DNA of 64,000 nucleotides from Marinicella meishanensis (GTDB lineage: Bacteria > Pseudomonadota > Gammaproteobacteria > Xanthomonadales > Marinicellaceae). A program made the translations under genes and the position numbers. Below the pieces are notes generated by a model. It searched no databases, was not told the DNA's origin, and saw only the letters and a program-made list of their open reading frames with translations. This document shows, one piece after another, positions 53,299 through 61,339 of the stretch (its first letter is position 1; each line of letters begins with the position of its first letter). The stretch is taken from the NCBI RefSeq assembly GCF_019931145.1, contig NZ_JAIOUV010000003.1, positions 186,001-250,000 of the forward strand, read 5' to 3'.

Positions 53299-53935
53299 AC
53301 TGTATACCTATTGGCGCAGCACCGCGGCCTATCGCGTGCGCATTGCTTTGAACCTCAAAGGCTTGGCCTACCAAGCCATCCCCGTGCATTTGGTGAAAGA
53401 CGGTGGCGAACAACACCAAGCAGCTTATCGCTCCTTGAACCCGCAAGGCTTGGTACCGGCCTTGGTCACCGAAGCCGATGAGGTGATCACCCAATCGATG
53501 GCCATCATGGAATACCTGGAAGCGACTTATCCAGACATTGCCATCTTGCCCAATGGCCCTCTGGCCCAGGCCCGATGCCGGGCCATGGCCCAAGTCATTG
53601 TGTCGGACATCCACCCATTGAACAATTTGAGGGTGTTACAAACCTTGAAAAAATCTTGGAATCAAAGCCAGGTGGATGTGTGGTATGCGCATTGGATTCA
53701 TGAGGGCTTCAAGGCGCTGGAGCAACAGTTGGCCGAGCGCAAAACTTCCTTCATGAATGAGATGTATCCATGCATTTCTGACATCTGTTTGGTGGGCCAA
53801 ATTTACAACGCCAACCGCTTCAAGGTGCCGTTGGATGACTACCCCAGCTTGCTCGAAATCAACCGGCGTTGCCTGGAATTACCGGCCTTTCAACAAGCCG
53901 CACCTGAAGCCCAACTGAGCGAAGTGGATGGTTGA
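53291..53935 (+). CDS. maiA: Maleylacetoacetate isomerase (zeta-class GST)
   Basis: A 214-residue protein catalysing cis-trans isomerisation of maleylacetoacetate to fumarylacetoacetate with glutathione. The zeta-class active-site stretch is YWRSTAAYRVRIALNLKG (the S-[ST]-A-x-x-R-V-R pattern; many members read SSCSxRVR), followed by NPQGLVPAL and the C-terminal CISDICLVGQIYNANRF. It supplies the step missing between hmgA and fahA 34 kb away. It is coupled by 8-nt overlaps to the hydroxylase gene before and the acetyltransferase gene after. There is no trace of the hpd operator in front of it. Confidence 0.92.
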   Translation: MIKLYTYWRSTAAYRVRIALNLKGLAYQAIPVHLVKDGGEQHQAAYRSLNPQGLVPALVTEADEVITQSMAIMEYLEATYPDIAILPNGPLAQARCRAMAQVIVSDIHPLNNLRVLQTLKKSWNQSQVDVWYAHWIHEGFKALEQQLAERKTSFMNEMYPCISDICLVGQIYNANRFKVPLDDYPSLLEINRRCLELPAFQQAAPEAQLSEVDG

Positions 53936-54386
53936 AGTACAATTGTTGGCGGTGGGCATCACCGGTGAGCTGCTGGGCGAGACAACGCACTCACCAGCTG
54001 CCTTGCCAGCAGCCGTGCGACAGCTGAATCAACAAATGGCTGACTTTTACCATAGCGAAGGCTTTCAGCCGCCTTGGCTGGGCTATGTCAGTGTGTTGGG
54101 TGAACACATCGTTGGTGGTGGCGCCTTCAAGTCTCCGCCAGCGCATGGGCGGGTGGAAATTGCTTATTACACTTTACCAGAATTTGAGGGCCAGGGTTGT
54201 GCCACAGCCACGGCCCAGGCCTTGATCGACTTGGCCATCAAGACCGACGAAACCCTGACTGTGGTGGCGCAAACCTTGCCCGAAACCAACGCCTCCAATC
54301 ATTTGTTGCAGAAATTGGGTTTCCGTTTTTTTGATGTGGTGGACCACCCTGATGACGGCCCGGTGTGGGAATGGCATTTGTTCTGA
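53928..54386 (+). CDS. GNAT family N-acetyltransferase
   Basis: A 152-residue GNAT-fold protein. It has strand 4 with VEIAYYTLPEFEGQGCATATAQALIDLA, which holds the acetyl-CoA pyrophosphate-binding Q/R-G-x-G/A pattern as EGQGCAT, then NASNHLLQKLGFRF. The layout recalls RimJ/L-like acetyltransferases with a short N-terminal region. The substrate is unknown. It overlaps maiA by 8 nt and is followed by the flavoprotein gene 17 bp later. Confidence 0.85.
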   Translation: MVEVQLLAVGITGELLGETTHSPAALPAAVRQLNQQMADFYHSEGFQPPWLGYVSVLGEHIVGGGAFKSPPAHGRVEIAYYTLPEFEGQGCATATAQALIDLAIKTDETLTVVAQTLPETNASNHLLQKLGFRFFDVVDHPDDGPVWEWHLF

Positions 54387-54403
54387 TTTGGGGCCAACCA
54401 TAA

Positions 54404-55627
54404 ATGAACACCGAACCTGCATTTGACGTCATCATCCTCGGTGCCGGGGCCGCGGGCATGATGTGTGCCCTGACGGCGGGTCAACAAGGCTTGCGGGTGT
54501 TGTTGTTGGAAAAGTCCAACAAACCAGGCAAAAAGATCCTCATGTCTGGCGGTGGTCGTTGTAATTTCACCAACCTGCACACCGCACCTGAGAACTTCAT
54601 TTCAGCCAACCCGCATTTTTGCAAATCGGCTTTGAGCCGGTACACCCCGTGGCATTTCATTGAACTGGTGGCGCGGCATGACATTCCTTACCACGAAAAA
54701 GAATTGGGACAATTGTTCTGCGACCGCTCTTCGAAAGACATTGTCAACATGCTGTTGGATGAATGCGCCGCTGGCGGGGTTGAACTGCGCTTGAATGTGG
54801 CTGTTGTTGACCTGGTGGTGGGCGCTCAAATCAAGGTGACCACCGACCAAGGCACCTTCCACGCTGACCATTTGGTAGTGGCCACCGGTGGTTTGTCGAT
54901 ACCCAAAATGGGCGGTTCAGATTTCGGCTACCAACTGGCCGAACGGCTGGGCTTGTCAATCCTGCCTAAGCGGGCGGCCTTGGTGCCGTTCATTTTCACC
55001 GATCAACACAAAGCGCTTTTTGCCGCCCTGTCTGGCAGCGCCATCGCGGTGTCGGTGTCGGTACCCGATCAATCAACGGCGCCCACCTTCCAGCACCAAA
55101 TGTTGTTCACCCACCGTGGCTTGAGTGGGCCGGCGATGTTACAAATTTCCAGTTATTGGCAACAAGGCCATGCCCTGTGCATTGATCTGTTGCCGGGCAT
55201 CGAGGTGTTGGCTGAGTTGACTGCCAGCAAAAGCCATGCACCCAACCAGACTTTGGTGCAGTGGTTGAGCCACCATTGGCCGAAAAAGGTGGCCGAGGCA
55301 TTGTTGACCTGGCAGTTCCCGGACTGGGCTGTGCGGTCTTTGCAAGCCTTGAATCAGCAGCAGCTGCAGCTAGTGGCCAACTGGTTGGGCGGTTGGCTGC
55401 TGAAGCCATCCGGCACCGAAGGCTACCGCACCGCCGAAGTGACCTTGGGTGGGGTCGACACCACGGCTTTGTCCTCCAAGACCATGGCTTGCCAAACCCA
55501 GCCCAATGTTTATTTCATCGGTGAAGTGGTGGATGTCACCGGACATTTGGGTGGCTTTAACTTCCAATGGGCCTGGGCCTCAGGCCATGCTGCTGGCCAA
55601 GCCTTGCTTGAATCAAAACGGTCCTGA
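54404..55627 (+). CDS. BaiN/YhiN family NAD(P)/FAD-dependent oxidoreductase (HI0933-like)
   Basis: A 407-residue flavoprotein. The FAD dinucleotide motif is at the N-terminus (DVIILGAGAAGMMCAL), followed by the family-specific KILMSGGGRCNFTN, LVVATGGLSIPKMGGSDFGY, FTHRGLSGPAMLQISSYW and the C-terminal IGEVVDVTGHLGGFNFQWAW with a GHAAGQ end. The family is widespread (E. coli YhiN), but its substrate is unproven. It is the last gene of the run that starts at 49344. Confidence 0.93.
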   Translation: MNTEPAFDVIILGAGAAGMMCALTAGQQGLRVLLLEKSNKPGKKILMSGGGRCNFTNLHTAPENFISANPHFCKSALSRYTPWHFIELVARHDIPYHEKELGQLFCDRSSKDIVNMLLDECAAGGVELRLNVAVVDLVVGAQIKVTTDQGTFHADHLVVATGGLSIPKMGGSDFGYQLAERLGLSILPKRAALVPFIFTDQHKALFAALSGSAIAVSVSVPDQSTAPTFQHQMLFTHRGLSGPAMLQISSYWQQGHALCIDLLPGIEVLAELTASKSHAPNQTLVQWLSHHWPKKVAEALLTWQFPDWAVRSLQALNQQQLQLVANWLGGWLLKPSGTEGYRTAEVTLGGVDTTALSSKTMACQTQPNVYFIGEVVDVTGHLGGFNFQWAWASGHAAGQALLESKRS

Positions 55628-55648
55628 AACGGAAAATATTTTGTAATA

Positions 55649-55687
55649 TGTAGAGAATACTTTACATAATGTTGGGTATTCTCTACA
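55649..55687. promoter_or_regulatory. Operator of the membrane protein/XRE pair, 12-bp perfect inverted repeat
   Basis: TGTAGAGAATAC (55649-55660) and GTATTCTCTACA (55676-55687) are exact reverse complements, 15 bp apart. A -10-like CATAAT lies between the arms. The likely binder is the XRE protein at 56060, giving autorepression. Confidence 0.7.
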
Positions 55688-55715
55688 ATTGGTCTGTTTT
55701 CTGCTCACATGACTC

Positions 55716-56063
55716 ATGAAAAAACACCATTCCATCGCCTTGTTTTTGTTGGCTTATGCCGGTTTGCTTTTGGTTTATTGGCTGTGCGATTACTTCGGGT
55801 GGCCGTCCATGTTGGGGTCATTGCTGCCCATAGCCCTGATGGTCTTTTTGATCATCCGCCAGCAAAAAGCCCAGGATGAAGTGATGCAAAAGGTGAGTAA
55901 CCAGGCTTATGTGTTCGCTTTTTGGGCCACTTTCCTGGCACTGATTGCCTTGGCCTCGCCGAGCTTGGCGGCCGATCCAGTCATCAAACAATGGCCCTTA
56001 TGGACCGTGCCATTGTTGGCTTGGCATGTGGGCTACCTGATCGCATGGATCAAACACACATGA
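55716..56063 (+). CDS. Small membrane protein paired with an XRE regulator
   Basis: A 115-residue protein with four TM segments (about 6-24, 33-48, 66-84 and 93-110). The charged segment RQQKAQDEVMQKVSN lies after the second helix. No family is recognised beyond resemblance to small membrane proteins encoded with YozG-like HTH genes. Its stop overlaps the XRE start by 4 nt (ATGA). Upstream is a 12-bp inverted repeat likely to be the regulator site. Role unknown. Confidence 0.8.
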   Translation: MKKHHSIALFLLAYAGLLLVYWLCDYFGWPSMLGSLLPIALMVFLIIRQQKAQDEVMQKVSNQAYVFAFWATFLALIALASPSLAADPVIKQWPLWTVPLLAWHVGYLIAWIKHT

Positions 56064-56260
56064 AAAACCACATCAAAGTGCTGCGGGCAGGCATCAATAT
56101 GTCGCAGGCTGAATTGGCCCAACTGTGTCAGGTCAGTCGACACGCGATCATGGCCATAGAGAAACAAAAACATGACCCTTCAATCACCCTGGCCTGCAAA
56201 ATCGCCCAAGCTTTGGGAGAGCCCATCGACCGGGTATTTGTTTTAACCGACTTGCATTAG
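56060..56260 (+). CDS. XRE/Cro-type HTH regulator (YozG-like)
   Basis: A 66-residue protein that is almost entirely one Cro/C1-type HTH: IKVLRAGINMSQAELAQLCQ, then VSRHAIMAIEKQKHDPSITL, ending LACKIAQALGEPIDRVF. This size and the sequence of the recognition helix match the YozG-like group that usually accompanies small membrane proteins. It overlaps the membrane protein gene by 4 nt and probably controls the pair through the operator at 55649-55687. Confidence 0.9.
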   Translation: MKNHIKVLRAGINMSQAELAQLCQVSRHAIMAIEKQKHDPSITLACKIAQALGEPIDRVFVLTDLH

Positions 56261-56269
56261 GAGTTTGTG

Positions 56270-57322
56270 ATGAGATTTTTAAACCTGTTTGGCGGCCTGT
56301 TGATGGCTGCGCAGGCCCTGACCACTGAAGTGACCGTGGCTTTCTCCACCCACAGTGACCAAGTGGTATTGGCTGGCAGCGTTGAATTGCCCGAAGGCAC
56401 GCCGCATTTGGGCTTGGTGTTGTTGTCTGTGGCCGGTCCCACAGACCGTGATTTGACCTTAGGCCCCCATCGCTATTTTGCTGAACTGGCGGTCGGCCTG
56501 GCAGAGCAAGGGGTGGCCAGTTTGCGCTTTGATGACCGGGGCACCGAGGCATCAACCGGAGCGTTTTTGCAATCCACCTTGGCCGACCGGGCCCAAGATG
56601 CCTGTGCCGCCCGGGCCAAGTTGGCCGCAGTCACCCAATTGCCCTTGTCACGCATTGGCTTGTTGGGCATGAGTGAGGGCAGTGGCTTGTCGGTAGTGGC
56701 TGCTCAGCATTGCGCATCTGTGCCATTTCGAGTGATGCTGTCGCCACCGGTGCGCACGGGTGCCATTGAAATGCAATCACAAATGCAGCGCTTGTTGCAG
56801 TCGGCGCCATTCACTGAGGAACAAAAATCTGCTGTGGCCAAGGCCGCCATCGAATTCCTGGGTTTGGTTTCGGCCCAGCCACCAGACCGGCAACGCATAC
56901 ATGACCTGTTGTCGGGGCCTTATGGTCAGGCGATCTTACCGCCCTATGCCTTTGTTCCGACTGGGGTGGATCAGCGCACCGATTTTGTGCTTTCACCTTG
57001 GTATCAATCGCAAGTACATTATGACCTGCAGGACGCCATCCAACAGACGGCTGCCGTTCCCACGCTGGCCATTTTTGGTGGCAAGGATCAGGCCATTGAC
57101 GCGACAGCCAATCGACAACTGTTGCAACAACACATGCCCCAGGCGCAGATTGAATGGTTGCCAGAATTGAACCACCTGATGCAAGCAGCCAACACCGGCA
57201 GTCCCATGGAATACGGTTTTTTACCCACCGGATTTTCCCCGCAGGTTATTGCCTTGGTGAGCCAATGGTTGCAACAACAAATCAATGCACCGGAGGCAGT
57301 AAATCTGGGTGATGGGACTTGA
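56270..57322 (+). CDS. Alpha/beta hydrolase, exported
   Basis: A 350-residue protein. A short hydrophobic N-terminus (about 1-18) may be a signal peptide. It has the serine-hydrolase elbow GMSEGSG (about residue 128), an upstream VAGPTDRD oxyanion segment, FDDRGTEAS, acidic GGKDQAID (about 270) and His in ELNHLMQ (about 302), completing a Ser-Asp-His triad. This fits the family of dienelactone-hydrolase/prolyl-oligopeptidase-like exported hydrolases; the substrate is unknown. AGGAG (56259-56263) is well spaced to ATG 56270 (a GTG precedes it). It begins 9 bp after the XRE gene. Confidence 0.85.
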   Translation: MRFLNLFGGLLMAAQALTTEVTVAFSTHSDQVVLAGSVELPEGTPHLGLVLLSVAGPTDRDLTLGPHRYFAELAVGLAEQGVASLRFDDRGTEASTGAFLQSTLADRAQDACAARAKLAAVTQLPLSRIGLLGMSEGSGLSVVAAQHCASVPFRVMLSPPVRTGAIEMQSQMQRLLQSAPFTEEQKSAVAKAAIEFLGLVSAQPPDRQRIHDLLSGPYGQAILPPYAFVPTGVDQRTDFVLSPWYQSQVHYDLQDAIQQTAAVPTLAIFGGKDQAIDATANRQLLQQHMPQAQIEWLPELNHLMQAANTGSPMEYGFLPTGFSPQVIALVSQWLQQQINAPEAVNLGDGT

Positions 57323-57358
57323 GATCGGGCTGATGTTGGCTTGTGGTATCATTGGCTC

Positions 57359-59014
57359 ATGACTGCCGATTCGTGCCTCACCCCCATTCAAAGATTGCAG
57401 CATTGGGCCCAGGAAAAACCCGATGCGGTGTATTTAACCCAACCCATAGGTGAGGTCGTGCATCGCTACAGTTGGGCACGGGTGCTCAGTGAAGTGGCTG
57501 CCGTGGCCAATCACTTGAGTCAGTACCCGCCGGGCAGCCACATCGCCATCATTTCATTGAACTGTGCGCATTGGATCATGGCCGACCTGGCGATCCAGAT
57601 GGCAGGCCACATTTCCATCCCCATTTATCCAACGGCATCCAAAGGCACGATCCACAAAGTGCTGCAGCATTCAGAGGCCAAAGCGGTGTTCTTGGGCAAG
57701 ATGTTCGAGCCCGAGTCGGCGCCATATTTGTTGCCTCCAGAGCTGGATTGTCTGGCCCTATATCAAGCCTATCCAGACATGCCGTTTTGGGATCAACTGG
57801 TGGCTGAAAACCGGCCAATCCAGCAGGTGGCCCAACACCGGCCGGATGATTTGGTCACCATCGTTTACACGTCGGGCACCACCGGCGACCCCAAAGGGGT
57901 GATGATTGCTTACCGGGCGGTGAATGCCGCCATGATGCTGATCAAAAGCATCATCGTGATCGACCAGCAGGACCGGTTTGTGTCTTACCTGCCATTGGCC
58001 CACATTGCCGAGCGCATGGCGGTGGAATTTGGTTCTTTGTTCAATGGGTCTCACGTGTCATTCATCCGCTCCCTGGACAGCTTCACCGAAGACGTCAAAC
58101 GCGCGGAACCGACCATCTTTTTTGGGGTGCCGAGGATTTGGACCAAGATCAAAGTGGCGATTGAAAGCAAATTGGGCGGCCCCAAAGTGTTGGGTGCCTT
58201 GTTGAAAGTGCCGCTGTTGGGCGGTGCCTTGAAGCGGGCCTTGTTGAAAAAGCTGGGGTTTCAAAACGTGCGTTACGCCCTGTGTGCCGCGGCTGCGGTG
58301 AACACCGACGTGCTGCGTTGGTTTGGTGCTTTGGGCCTAAAGTTGAATGAGGCCTATGGCATGTCGGAAACCTGTGGTTTGTCCCACATGGTCAAACAGT
58401 CGCAAGATTGCACCGGCAGTGTGGGGCAGGTGATTGACGGCTGTGAATGCCGGCTGACCGTATCCGGTGAAGTGTTGTTGCGCAACCCGGCGGTGATGGA
58501 TGGTTACTACAAACAGCCCGAACTGACCGCGGCGACCATTGATGCCGATGGCTGGGTGCACACCGGTGACTTGGGGGTGATTGATGGTGATGGTTTTTTG
58601 TCCATCACCGGCCGGGTCAAAGACATCTTCAAAACCAGCAAAGGCAAATACATCGCGCCCTCGCCAATTGAACACATCTGGCAATCGACTTTGGGCATTG
58701 AACAATTGATCCTGATGGGCCAAGGTTGCGCCCAACCGTTTTTGGTGGTCTGTGTGCATGAAACCGAATTTGCAATCGAGGATGCGGCATTGCATACCTC
58801 ATGCCGCGAATCTTTGGCCAAAATCAACCCCACCTTGGAAGCCCATGAACGCATCAGCCATGTGTTCATCTCCGATCACCCCTGGGGGCCGGACAACGGT
58901 TTGTTGACCCCGACCCTAAAAATGAAACGCGATGCCATTGAGCGGCTGTATCAAGCGGCTGCTGAACAACAGATGCAGGCATCCAACGACCGCGTACAAA
59001 TCATCCAAATTTGA
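57359..59014 (+). CDS. AMP-dependent acyl-CoA synthetase, long-chain type
   Basis: A 551-residue ANL-superfamily ligase that activates a fatty acid to acyl-AMP and then acyl-CoA. Motifs: P-loop YTSGTTGDPKGVM (about 174), LPLAHIAERM, the A5 motif EAYGMSETCG, GWVHTGDLG, and GRVKDIFKTSKGKYIAPSPIE with the hinge and the core Lys. The terminal part (TPTLKMKRDAI) is typical of long-chain fatty acyl-CoA synthetases such as Faa/FadD15 rather than E. coli FadD. The DUF3224 gene follows 10 bp later, so the two are probably cotranscribed. Confidence 0.92.
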   Translation: MTADSCLTPIQRLQHWAQEKPDAVYLTQPIGEVVHRYSWARVLSEVAAVANHLSQYPPGSHIAIISLNCAHWIMADLAIQMAGHISIPIYPTASKGTIHKVLQHSEAKAVFLGKMFEPESAPYLLPPELDCLALYQAYPDMPFWDQLVAENRPIQQVAQHRPDDLVTIVYTSGTTGDPKGVMIAYRAVNAAMMLIKSIIVIDQQDRFVSYLPLAHIAERMAVEFGSLFNGSHVSFIRSLDSFTEDVKRAEPTIFFGVPRIWTKIKVAIESKLGGPKVLGALLKVPLLGGALKRALLKKLGFQNVRYALCAAAAVNTDVLRWFGALGLKLNEAYGMSETCGLSHMVKQSQDCTGSVGQVIDGCECRLTVSGEVLLRNPAVMDGYYKQPELTAATIDADGWVHTGDLGVIDGDGFLSITGRVKDIFKTSKGKYIAPSPIEHIWQSTLGIEQLILMGQGCAQPFLVVCVHETEFAIEDAALHTSCRESLAKINPTLEAHERISHVFISDHPWGPDNGLLTPTLKMKRDAIERLYQAAAEQQMQASNDRVQIIQI

Positions 59015-59024
59015 GGAAACCAAC

Positions 59025-59417
59025 ATGAAAATCAGTGGCCAATTCAACGTCAACATGCAACCCCAGGACCTCTCTTTTGCCGGCCAACATGGGCAACAAT
59101 TGGCCCGCATGGCTTTGGACAAAAGTTACCAAGGGGACTTGTCAGGCAGCTCATCCGGTGAAATGCTCAGTGCGGTCTCAACCACCCCTGGCTCGGCCGG
59201 CTATGTGGCCATCGAACAGGTCACGGGCACCCTGATGGGTCGATCCGGCAGTTTTGTGCTGCAACATTACGGCGTGATGAACCGTGGTGACTCACACCTC
59301 ACCCTGACCGTGGTGCCCGACAGCGGCACCGACGAGTTAACCGGATTGACCGGCCAAATGGACATCCGCATCGAAGACGGCCAGCATTATTATGACTTTG
59401 AGTATGAGTTGGGGTAG
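59025..59417 (+). CDS. DUF3224 family protein
   Basis: A 130-residue beta-barrel protein of the DUF3224 family: LDKSYQGDLSGSSSGEMLS, GSAGYVAIEQVTGTLMGRSG, SFVLQHYG, VVPDSGTDELTGLTG and the final YYDFEYELG. Related proteins have a lipocalin/allene-oxide-cyclase-like barrel; their role is unknown. GAGGA precedes ATG 59025. The last eight codons plus stop have been copied into the tandem array that follows. The gene itself is intact. Confidence 0.9.
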   Translation: MKISGQFNVNMQPQDLSFAGQHGQQLARMALDKSYQGDLSGSSSGEMLSAVSTTPGSAGYVAIEQVTGTLMGRSGSFVLQHYGVMNRGDSHLTLTVVPDSGTDELTGLTGQMDIRIEDGQHYYDFEYELG

Positions 59418-59875
59418 GAAGCCAGATCACGCCCATCTCCGCCATCCTCGGGCTTGACCCGGGGATCCATACCATGACTTTGGGTTTGAGTTGGGGTAGT
59501 TAACCAGAATACGCCCGCTTTCGTCATCCTCGGGCTTGACCCGGGGATCCATACCATGACTTTGAGTTTGAGTTGGGGCAGGTAACCAGAATACGCCCAC
59601 AACCTCCATCCTCGGGCTTGGTTGCCAGATTAATCCCACTACCGCCATCCTCGGGCTTGACCCGGGGATCCATACCATGACTTTGGGTTTGAGTTGGGGC
59701 AGTTAACCAGAATACGCCCGCCTTCGTCATCCTCGGGCTTGACCCGGGGATCCATACCATGACTTTGGGTTTGAGTTGGGGTAGTTAACCAGAATACGCC
59801 CGCCTTCGTCATCCTCGGGCTTGGTTGCCAGATTAATCCCACTACCGTCATCCTCGGGCTTGACCCGGGGATCCA
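59392..59875. repeat. 82-bp tandem array containing gene-end copies and type A hairpins
   Basis: The motif ATGACTTTG occurs at 59392 (inside the DUF3224 gene), 59474, 59556, 59677 and 59759, spaced 82, 82, 121 and 82 bp. Full type A hairpins (minus orientation) lie at 59440-59469, 59522-59551, 59643-59672, 59725-59754 and 59846-59875. Two shortened ones at 59607 and 59810 switch after CTCGGGCTTGG into a 39-bp linker. The array is a duplication of the gene end plus the hairpin. Frames reading through it on the minus strand are artefacts. Confidence 0.92.
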
Positions 59876-60011
59876 GTTTGCGCAGCAAACACGCACAGCG
59901 TCATTATCAAGTCTTATCGATTTTCAAGTGAATTGAAACAGTCTGTTGTTTATACGTTTTGGTGGCACAAGTATTTTAGATGGTTCCACAAGTGGCATAA
60001 TGATTCCACAA

Positions 60012-60041
60012 TGGATCCCCGGGTCAAGCCCGAGGATGACG
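60012..60041 (+). repeat. Hairpin repeat, type A, inverted relative to the array
   Basis: TGG at 60012, arms 60015-60023 and 60029-60037, TCAAG loop 60024-60028, GACG. With the copy at 59846-59875 it encloses 136 bp in which I see no gene or relic. Confidence 0.9.
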
Positions 60042-60080
60042 ATGGGGTGGGTTATGCTCGAGTATTACGGTGTTGTGGTT

Positions 60081-60249
60081 CGCCTACATGGATGTGGGAG
60101 TGTCGTGTGAGCGGGATGCGGCAACGACCAAGACCGAGGATGATGTTATAGAGAGCCAAGTCCGAGGATGACGGTGATGTGGGTCGCCTATATGGATGTG
60201 GGTGTGTCGTGTGGGCAGGATGCGTAATCGACCATGCCTGAGGATGACG
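60081..60249. repeat. Imperfect 65-bp direct repeat, two copies
   Basis: 60081-60144 and 60185-60249 share CGCCTA-ATGGATGTGGG, GTGTCGTGTG, GGATGCG and a degenerate half hairpin ending GAGGATGA. They are decayed repeat material with no gene. Confidence 0.75.
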
Positions 60250-60294
60250 CGTTTATATTTTTTAAGTGACTATCAGAGCAATTCTCAACTCACG

Positions 60295-60344
60295 CGTCAT
60301 TCCTGCGCAAGGTTCCCCCCTGTGAAGACAGGGGCAGGAATCTA
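60295..60344 (-). repeat. Hairpin repeat, type D, with an inner hairpin in its loop
   Basis: Outer arms ATTCCTGC (60299-60306) and GCAGGAAT (60334-60341), with CGTC before the left arm as in the other types. The loop holds a second stem, CCCCTGT / ACAGGGG (60317-60323 and 60328-60334), with a GAAG tetraloop. Confidence 0.8.
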
Positions 60345-60383
60345 CCGTACCCAAACAAGGACTTTCCATTGTGCCCATCTGGG

Positions 60384-61001
60384 TCAAACCTTCGGGGTGT
60401 ACATCCCCGAGTCCAGGGCCTGATTGAAAATGGTGCAGAACAATTCGGCGGTTTTTTCGGTGTCGTACAAGGCAGAGTGGGCTTGGTCCGATTCCCAGGT
60501 GATGTCGGCGGCCTTGATGGCGCGGGCCAGCACGGTTTGACCGTAGGCCAGGGCCGATAAGGTGGCGGTGTCGAAGCAGCTGAACGGGTGGAAGGGATTG
60601 CGCTTGATGCCGGCACGTTCGGCCGCGGCGTGCACAAAGCCCAAATCAAAATGGGCGTTGTGGCCAACCAAGATGGCCCGGGAGCAGCCGGTGGCTTTGA
60701 TTTGTTTTCTGATCGGAGTGAAAATTTTTCCTAAAGCGGCATTTTCTTCCATCGACACCCGCAAAGGGTGGTTCAAGTCAATGCCCGTCACTTCCAAGGC
60801 TTTGGGATCGATGTTGGACCCTTCGAATGGCGTGACATAGGCGTTCACCGTTTCGCCGGGCACCAAGGTGCCATCGGCTTGCATGTCGATGATCACGGCG
60901 GCGATTTCCAACAAGGCATCGGTCTGATTATTGAAACCACCGGTTTCAACATCAACCACCACCGGTAAGAATCCCCTGAAACGGTCTTTGATTGCGGGCA
61001 T
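60384..61001 (-). CDS. rnt: Ribonuclease T
   Basis: A 205-residue DEDDh 3'-5' exonuclease that trims tRNA and other stable RNA 3' ends. Exo I carries Asp17 and Glu19 ([10 protein letters not shown]). Exo II is in the [11 protein letters not shown] segment, and Exo III has the catalytic His and Asp in [18 protein letters not shown]. The [20 protein letters not shown] helix is typical of RNase T and distinguishes it from DnaQ. Length close to E. coli Rnt (215). It is a single gene bordered downstream by the repeat field. Confidence 0.95.
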   Translation of the reverse strand: MPAIKDRFRGFLPVVVDVETGGFNNQTDALLEIAAVIIDMQADGTLVPGETVNAYVTPFEGSNIDPKALEVTGIDLNHPLRVSMEENAALGKIFTPIRKQIKATGCSRAILVGHNAHFDLGFVHAAAERAGIKRNPFHPFSCFDTATLSALAYGQTVLARAIKAADITWESDQAHSALYDTEKTAELFCTIFNQALDSGMYTPKV

Positions 61002-61339
61002 GGGTCAAATTGTGTGGAAAACGCTATTGTAGAAGAGGCCAATCCAGATTAAAAGGCGCTGGCTGAAATTCCTGAGCATAATCGAGCTGAGCCGAATTGC
61101 TGTGGTCAGAAACATTGAAACCCATCAGCATACAGACGTCCATATGGCCAGCTTGAATGTCCAACAAAATAAAATGCAAAAAAAATTGCAAAATTACAGA
61201 TTTGTACTTGAAATTTACAATATATATTGCTTAAATCATCGCCAGCCTTCAATGGCATCCAACATTTCTCAGCAGAATCAAGAACAACAACAAATGGGTT
61301 CTCGGCAGAAATTCAAAACAAATAGAGAGAGGACAATTA
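61002..61339. other. Non-coding gap between rnt and the second subtilase
   Basis: Holds both divergent 5' regions. It has poly-A and AT-rich tracts at 61163-61236 that suit a promoter for the subtilase. A plus-strand frame starting at 61102 runs into the protease gene in another frame and has low-complexity Gln/Asn content, so it is not called. Confidence 0.6.

Noticed and set aside
59440-59875. Possible CRISPR array at the 82-bp repeats
   Set aside because: The spacers between hairpins are identical copies, so this is a tandem duplication.
59427-59896. Overlapping minus-strand frames with a repeated MDPRVKPED peptide
   Set aside because: This peptide is the translation of the type A hairpin; the frames follow the tandem array.
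59876-60011. A second nuclease relic between inverted hairpins
   Set aside because: All frames were checked for GIY-YIG motifs; none found.
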